Below are positions 57,721-64,000 of a stretch of 64,000 bases of DNA, one piece after another (position 1 is the stretch's first letter; every line of letters starts with the position of its first letter). Source of the stretch: Tethya wilhelma. Lineage: Eukaryota > Porifera > Demospongiae > Tethyida > Tethyidae. The DNA lies in NCBI GenBank assembly GCA_964030475.1, contig CAXIPT010000009.1:3893767-3957766 (forward strand). The letters run 5' to 3'. The translations under genes were made by a program, and so were the position numbers. Below the pieces are notes generated by a model, which was not told the origin of the DNA, did not search any database, and worked only from the letters and a program-made list of their open reading frames with translations.

Positions 57721-60655
57721 TTGCAAATGACAGGTACAACATTGAAGAACAACACAGAAAAGGCAATCTGATTGATAGGCCAACATGCATATGTTAGAGT
57801 TCTCATGTTTATGTTAACGTTTTGCCAGAGTGAGCGCACCCTGTCCTTCGTACATCTAATTATTCGCATGCGCATTACATATGAGAAAAATTGAACTATA
57901 CGGCATGTGCCATGCCAGTTTGCTCTAGTGTTCCAATCTTCATCGACTGATCAAAATTTAAGTGTTTACTAATAATGATTATGAAGCTCTGAAGAAAGAA
58001 TGGTTAAACATCAAAGGGAACTCTATATGGAGTGTATGGAGTGAGAGATGCCTAAGCTAAGTAAAAAAGCTTGAGCGAGATATGTCTCAGGCTAAAGACA
58101 GAAGAGTAAGACCAAGGACAGCCCTGCAGACCAACAAAATAAATACTTGAGCGAGAGAGTTCTCAAGGAGGTCTCAATAGAAGATGAGGAACTTTAACAG
58201 GACAATGTCAGAAATCACTGTGATACATGTTTTCCAGTATGTCAAACGGTTCTGCAGGACAAGAAGATTCCAAAATTGTACTCTTGTGACGATGACATGG
58301 ACCATAGCTTTGTATCTCCACAATTACAGATTCGCTTGCATGGTTTAACATCATTGTTGAATGATATGCATTCTTATTCTGGAACTACCAAGTCGTAGAA
58401 ATATTGGTAATGCCTAATATGTGATACCTCAAGGTGAGTATGGTTAACCTCCCAAGTATATGTATATTGTCGTTTGCAGGATTACCTTGATCGACCATTA
58501 TAATGGTTTGTTTGGAAGGAAAGAGACCAGATGAACTAAGACTTACTCTACAGTAAATATGCATTACATTCCTCTAATTATAAACTCTGACAACTTGTCT
58601 GGAGAAAAATCTAAGAGGTATGGCATTCAATGTGGTGAACCTTCTGGGACGATGAGACAACAAGGTATCTTCTATCACTGAACACTGTCAGAAATAGAAG
58701 CCTAAGATATGCAAAATGGTACCCTTCTCACCATACTCTAATGCTCTGTCCCATATGTATGTACACAGAGCTAGTATCCAAATGTGGTACCTAAATTGCA
58801 CTAGAAACAAAAACAAAAACATAACAAATGTCATAAACATCATAATACAACGCTTATATACTTACACAGTTCCTTCAAGAATTACGAATGTAGCAAATGA
58901 ACCCTACAAAGATGAATTTCCAAGTTTGTTTAGTCCACCGTGTCATAGTTAAAGATTAAAGGGAAGAAGTTCAAAGTGTACAAAAGCTGTTCAGATGAGG
59001 AAAATAATTTTTTTAGGAAGTTCTGCAGGTGACACCATAAAGAAGCAACATGGAGAATCTAAAGAAGTACTCCTTTCGTAGAAGACACTACTTTTTGAAA
59101 TGTGGAGAAGATGCGTATAAAGTGTGTAAGCCATTGTAAATTTCCAACAAAGAGTTCAATTCCTTGACAGATTGATAACCATTACTGATGAAGTCTAAAG
59201 GACAGACCTTCTTAAGCAAAGCCTATACCAAGAAGAGAAGGTCCTCACCGTTGTTAACCAGTGTACAATAAGATTATATTAAGAGTATTGAAATGTGACC
59301 ATTGGAGAATGCTGTTTCCAAGAGAAAGCTGAGAAATCTGAGCAACAAAGGATATTGGATGATGCTGAGTATTCATATGGGGGGCTACGTATATCTAAGC
59401 GAAAACCAGACTTTTGGGGATTTCCACAAATTTTGAGTTAGCTATTCCATGTGTGTCTAGGCCTTCCTAGGAAGTATAGTAGTTTTCCAGATATAGCTCT
59501 TGTGCCTCCACCCGTGGCTTCCTGGTAAAATAGTTGTGCTATATGGGCAGTCTGTATACTCTCCATATCATATGAAGAAGTTTTCCCTCAAAACGCTCAT
59601 GTCTACCTTGACTTGTAAATGAGTATAGCCTTTTATCCAGCAGGTGCCAATTAGTGAGAACTGAGGACCAAGATGTGATTATCACTGCTCAATGTACACA
59701 GGTAATGGAGCCAAGAACCTTCTTTCTTCAAACTGAAACGGCAGAAAGCAGCTAACTTTCTACAAACACTGGAGCTGATTTTCTGATGCCTAATAGATTC
59801 TAGTACACCATGGCAGGGTATCAATTTTCTTTACTTTCACATAAATAGAGATATTGCCATAAGTTTCAGTGGGTGTGGCTTTGCTCCATACAAAAGTATG
59901 CTGACCCTTACCAGACTTTCATTGCAAACGGCAGAGTGACTAAAGCTCCAAAGGTAATAATTTTGGTATCAAAATGCTTCTAAAAGGCTATAGATTATGA
60001 CCTCAGGGTATCATTTTTGATTACTAGCTTTAGTCAAGAAATATGGGACAAAATATACTTTTCTGCATTGCTTCTGTACAGTAAAACTGCCTAGCTAAAG
60101 GTGTGATACACTGTGAAATTTGGCTAATGTGCGGAAACTTCTCCATATGCATAATTAGATCATGTACAGTACATGTTGAATTTTACCACAGGCAGACATG
60201 TGGGGACTAAAGTTATTTAGCGAAAAGCAAGTAGCTAAGAAAGAAGACCTGTCACTGGAATTTTGTTCCTGAAATTACAGTCCCCCAGACCAAAATTTTC
60301 AAGGAAATTTTTGGTCCCGGCCCATATTTTTAGAATTGTACCCTGAAAATTTTGGTCCGAGGTGTGTGCTACCCTGGACCATGATTTTCAGGAAACCAAT
60401 TAAAGTTTGGGTTTGGGACCAAATTTTTTAGATGTGGTCCCTAATAATTTTGGCCCCCTCAGCCAGAATGGCTATACTGTGAGGTGTGTTTCTATATTTA
60501 GATAATTTTCATGATTGAACAAACTTTTAATGAGTAATGTACAAGTACTGAAAAATAATTAGTAATAGGAAAATGGCATAAACAATCTATATTTATCTAT
60601 ATAAAACATAATCCAGTTCAGAACATGCATTATTACTATGTTCCATTCCTCCTTN
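57721..60655. other. Long stretch without a recognised gene
   Basis: About 2.9 kb, AT-rich, with one small plus-strand ORF (58716-58952) that has no family resemblance. The section 60280-60460 contains several near copies of AAAATTTTGGTCC in both orientations. Some stretches (58200-59350) have transposon-like composition, but no motif can be named. Confidence 0.45.
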
Positions 60656-60760
60656 TTTGATAGGAGTTGTTCAACTTTGTCAACGTTGCCTTCTTTACAA
60701 AACCTCAGCAACAATATCTAACAACACAGTTATCAAGAGTATAATAATTATAATAGTGAA

Positions 60761-60966
60761 GAGAGAGTATCGAACCACCATACAGTACAGTTATAACTGT
60801 TTGACGGGTTCACGATCTTTATAATGTTATTCATGCAAGCAATAGCTTGCAGCAAGGCTTTAAGAGGGAGGCCATTCTTATGCATATATATGAATAACAT
60901 TATAAAGGTCTTGAACCCATCAAACAGTTGTAACACAATACTATACGGCAGTTCGACACTCTCCCT
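60761..60966. mobile_element. Foldback element (about 206 bp)
   Basis: GAGAGAGTATCGAACCACCA, TGTTTGACGGGTTCACGATC and TTTATAATGTTATTCATGCA pair with the mirrored right arm ending GTTCGACACTCTCCC. The small minus-strand ORF over it is not a gene. Confidence 0.85.
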
Positions 60967-60974
60967 TTAGTACT

Positions 60975-61145
60975 AGTTAGATGGAAAATATGGGCAACAT
61001 GAGGGACTCAACATGGGAAGAGAGTATTACATGCAGCCCACGCAGTAAGAATTCTACACACACTCAAACAGCAATTCCATCTTGTTTGCTTTCTTTTTAC
61101 GATCTGGCCGTTCCCATGTCTCATTACATTTCCAATTTTTTTTTA
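60975..61145. repeat. Partial copy of the 56.9-kb palindrome
   Basis: Contains GAGGGACTCAACATGG, ATTACATGCAGCCCAC and CCATCTTGTTTGCTTTCTTT then TTACGATC, all matching the palindrome at about 56826-57035 (partly inverted). It is an internal or half copy. Confidence 0.65.
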
Positions 61146-61176
61146 CATTTTATCGATAAACCTAACTACTGTATAC

Positions 61177-61272
61177 CTTGTTAGGATTGGTCTCAGCTCC
61201 ACTTTCTAGCAGAAGCTCTGCAATTTCGAGATTTTGTTCTTTCTGGGCAAAAAACAATGCTGTCCTCCCTCT
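61177..61272 (-). CDS. Ankyrin-repeat exon, minus strand
   Basis: On the minus strand, acceptor gttattatacag precedes 32 codons reading RGRTALFFAQKEQNLEIAEL then LLESGAETNPNK, followed by a donor gtatac. The G-x-T-A-L-x-x-A ... N-x-E-I-x-x-L-L-L-E-x-G-A core is a full ankyrin repeat. The exon is phase 0-0 and 96 bp. Ankyrin repeats mediate protein binding in the cytosol or nucleus. No neighbouring ankyrin exon was found, so the rest of the gene is unknown; a terminal exon at 55717-55812 has the same phase. Confidence 0.72.
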
Positions 61273-61392
61273 CTGTATAATAACAATTAAAAGAAGGATA
61301 ATACTAAATTATAGCACTTTATGATCAATCTAAACTTAGTAAAGGAAACTAAAAATTAAGTAACAGTGGCATGGGACCTTTACTACTATAAA

Positions 61393-61541
61393 ATTTAATT
61401 ATATTCTTGTTCACCAACCCAGTATGCAGATTGAAAATATCAAATATTAACCAACCCAGTATACAGATTGAAAATATCAAATATTAAAGTTTGATATTTT
61501 CAATCTGCATACTGGGTTGGTGAACAAGAATATAATTTAAT
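61393..61541. repeat. Hairpin with duplicated arm
   Basis: TTAATTATATTCTTGTTCAC then CAACCCAGTATGCAGATTG pairs with CAATCTGCATACTGGGTTGG ... AAGAATATAATTTAA. Part of the left arm (CCAACCCAGTATACAGATTG ... ATATCAAATATTAA) is repeated in tandem in the loop. Confidence 0.88.
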
Positions 61542-62173
61542 AATGACTAATACCCAACCAGAAACTCACTTACGAAAATGTGTTAATAATGCTAATATCA
61601 ATCTATCCGACTCTAATTGCTTGCGCCATAAAATTATTATAGTGGTAGGCGCTTCAAATTTATCTTAGAAAAAAGTCTTCAGTTGTTACATTTAAAGAGT
61701 ATAGTAAACTAAATTCTCAGAATAACTGTGGCTTAGTTATAGTAGTCTACATTAAGCCAACGATTGACAGAAACATTAAACTCTACAAAAGACTCAGTTG
61801 GCACTGCTATGTCTTTTTAGTCTTCTCATTCAAGGTTCAAGTTTGCGAATTCAACTGAATCACTACATATACAGCTGTGTCACATTATACTGCACATGCA
61901 TATGGTGTATGTTCTATGGAAAGTGTCATCAGTTAAAAACATACTATGCAAATTAAAACCTTTAGTGTTGGCACAATAGATCTGTAATTTGCATAATGGT
62001 TGAAATTATTAGACATATCATCACTTGCATAATTATATGTACCTGGGTGGAAATGAGAGTGGAAATNGGGGGGATTTTAACCTCAACATAAGGCATATTT
62101 GTCACATGTAAAACTTCTGTCAACATCCCCAGGAAGCAAGAAGTCAATTAAGTTTGATCGTTCTACAATCAAT

Positions 62174-62419
62174 TTATCTGAAATCCGGCCTGTTATCCCT
62201 ATCAAAAATTTCATAGTTAATTGCTTCTAGTTGCTCCAAACCTGAGCCTAAAACTAGCTTGAAGTGTTTTCGGAGAGTTTCCCGATCAGGCCACTTAATC
62301 AAGAATGATAACTTGGTATCCATAATATCTAACACATTGTGAAAAGTGCGTGATATAGTTGTCTGATGCACATCAAATTGATGAGCAATGAATACGTATT
62401 CGTCAGACAGATGGGACAA
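62174..62419 (-). pseudogene. PIF/ISL2EU-like transposase fragment (HTH region)
   Basis: A minus-strand ORF of 81 codons reading FIAHQFDVHQTTISRTFHNV, then KWPDRETLRKHFK. The pattern L/A-x-x-F-x-V-x-x-x-T-I/V-S-R-x-F then WP-x-R-E-x-L is the helix-turn-helix and WP motif before the DDE domain in PIF/Harbinger-like and ISL2EU transposases. The catalytic part is absent: sequence after HFK diverges and stops. It is a truncated relic. Confidence 0.55.
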
Positions 62420-62834
62420 ATTCTTATAAAGAAGATAACTATTTTTTGAAAGATAGATAATTTACCATTGTAAGAAGGAGAAAAGCATTAGGTTATCAAT
62501 TTAAAGTCATCACAGCCCTAAACACAATTCAGTTAGGCAAACCTGTGTACATTTTCACTGTCTCATGTTTTTCAAAGACCTCAGCAGGGTTCTGCTCATA
62601 GTGGTCGGTTTTGGTCGACAAACGACCACTTCTCCACTCTAAACGACCAGTATTTACTCTCACCGACCACTTTTTATCTGCTAAAGGAGCATGGAATGTC
62701 TGGAGTCATCGTTGAACACTACTAGCGTACTGCAGCCTGTTTTGGTGTGCTTTAATTAGAATAATCACTCTACTCATGCTCAGAAAATTTTACTTGCCAT
62801 GTGTTCAGTCTCAATGTACATGATTGCTACCATG

Positions 62835-64000
62835 TCACAGTCTCTACTTGGGAAAGAGCAAGATCTAGAGGAGGATGTAACAACATCAAAGCACATAAGA
62901 TCTGAGGCTGGTGGAACAGAAAGTGAAACAGGGACAAGTGTTGTCGAACTTGAGACAGATCATGCTGAGTTCCAAGAGTCAGTACTACTACAAGTACTGA
63001 TACGTCTTCATCTAGAAGCTCAATCCACAAGCAAGCAAGCTTTTTTGTAGGAAAAAGTGGCTGCGATATGTGGAGGGGCAAGGAATGTTTTGTGAATTGT
63101 GCAAAAAGTACAAAAAGACTTCCTTTGGACATGATATTTGGAGCACTACTCCCAGTTCAAGGCTACTCATGAGCCGCTCATCAAGATGCTCTCAAATTGG
63201 AACTTACCTGCCAGCAATCACAGGACATTGTTTTTATAGTCAGCCCTCCTATTCCTAGAAAGGGAATTTATCAGGCATTTACTTGTTTGTATTTTCTAGC
63301 CAAACAAAGAATTCCCCACACCACAAACTATGGGCCACTGTTGGACCTTCTCGAAACACTTAGTCTCACAAGGATAACAAAAAATGCTACATATACTAGT
63401 GACAATACAGGAAGCAATACAGGAAATGATGAACATTCTCCCTGAATTTATTGAGCAAAATGTCATTACTCAAGTAAGAGAGTCAGACTATATGCTCAAT
63501 GAAACAACCAACTGTACTGTTACTGAGCTCGTTACATCGAAAAAAGTACTGGTAACTTGAAGTGTTGTTATCTCAAAACAATTGATGTGCTAAAGCCACA
63601 GGTTGAGTCTGTACGTGAAGATGACTTAGATACTTATGTTAGAGTAAGCGCCAATACGAGAGTAGAAGAATTATTTTCTGGGTCCCAGGTTGACCCTATT
63701 AAAGTAAGAGGTATTGGTACTGATGGTATCTACAATGATAGGGTGTCAGAATGGTGTTGTATCACGTCTGAAGCAAAAATCACCCACTGCAATTGAACAG
63801 GGTTCATTGTTCAGCTTATCGCCTTAACTTGGCTTCTTCACAAGCTGGAGATGCAGTTCCTTATGTCAAGAAATTCAGCAACATTTTACATCATTTTTTT
63901 GACAACAGTACTCTCAGAATGGCTGGTCTACAGGCAGTGCAGGCTCTTATCATGAGAAAGGGAAGCTGCTAGTACCATGTACAACTAGGTGGCTAAGTAC
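62835..64000 (+). pseudogene. hAT-like transposase (ZMYM/KIAA1586-type), frameshifted, runs off right edge
   Basis: Across frames: KWLRYVEGQGMFCELCKKYK (a zinc-finger start near 63055), IYQAFTCLYFLAKQRIPH and YGPLLDLLETLSL near 63260-63360, VRGIGTDGIYNDRVSEW near 63700, then LNLASSQAGDAVPYVKKFSN and LLVPCTTRW near 63830-63990. The order (TTF/ZnF, AKxxIPH, TDG, CxxHRLNLA region, TRW) matches hAT transposases. Stops and frameshifts make this copy defective. The hAT C-terminal dimerisation region would lie beyond the window. Confidence 0.65.

Noticed and set aside
1..64000. tRNA, rRNA, CRISPR arrays, bacterial operons or ribosome binding sites
   Set aside because: None was seen. The GT/AG exon structure and transposon types show this is animal nuclear DNA, and the direct repeats found lack CRISPR spacing.

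Overview
The window looks like animal nuclear DNA, most likely from a sponge (a demosponge such as Amphimedon is my inference). It is AT-rich, its genes are split into short phase-matched exons by introns that vary widely in length, and it is packed with foldback/MITE elements and dead transposons. The main gene mixes SRCR, NIDO, EGF, sushi and Ig modules, a combination typical of early-branching metazoan extracellular proteins. Single N characters at 43792, 60655 and 62067 point to a draft assembly.

Region 1 (1-7.9 kb): the first coding exon of DNA topoisomerase II runs leftward out of the window. It diverges across about 350 bp from an intronless two-domain GNAT acetyltransferase gene. Next come a short stretch with NRF1- and ETS-type promoter motifs, some coding-like segments of an unrecognised gene, a long (CT)n tract, a 200-bp tandem duplication and nested foldback elements.

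Region 2 (7.85-45.5 kb): one giant plus-strand gene, for which I could place 30 coding exons by hand. Reading phase is consistent from the signal peptide to the last exon seen. The order is signal peptide, 4 SRCR, NIDO, 3 short EGF, 6 cbEGF-like, 2 sushi, 1 EGF, a long unassigned region, a 3.5-kb exon (unassigned region, two coiled-coil blocks around a cysteine-rich insert, basic cleavage-like sites, two Ig domains), a GCC2/GCC3-like Cys module and beta-sandwich-like repeats. About 3,130 residues are visible and no C-terminus was found. It is probably a large secreted or cell-surface adhesion, matrix or recognition protein. Its introns hold many MITEs, including three copies of one foldback unit, a LINE fragment and a hairpin whose apex resembles a hammerhead ribozyme.

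Region 3 (45.5-64 kb): mostly a transposon graveyard. It has P-element-like transposase debris, a second degenerate transposon ORF on the minus strand, LTR-retrotransposon pieces, a LINE reverse transcriptase split by a palindromic MITE, several palindromes, a PIF/ISL2EU-like transposase fragment and a decayed hAT transposase running off the right edge. Two small minus-strand exons (an ankyrin repeat at 61.2 kb and a terminal exon at 55.7 kb) suggest a host gene running through the repeats.

All exon boundaries were derived by eye from GT/AG sites, phase and domain consensus. No alignment or database search was run.
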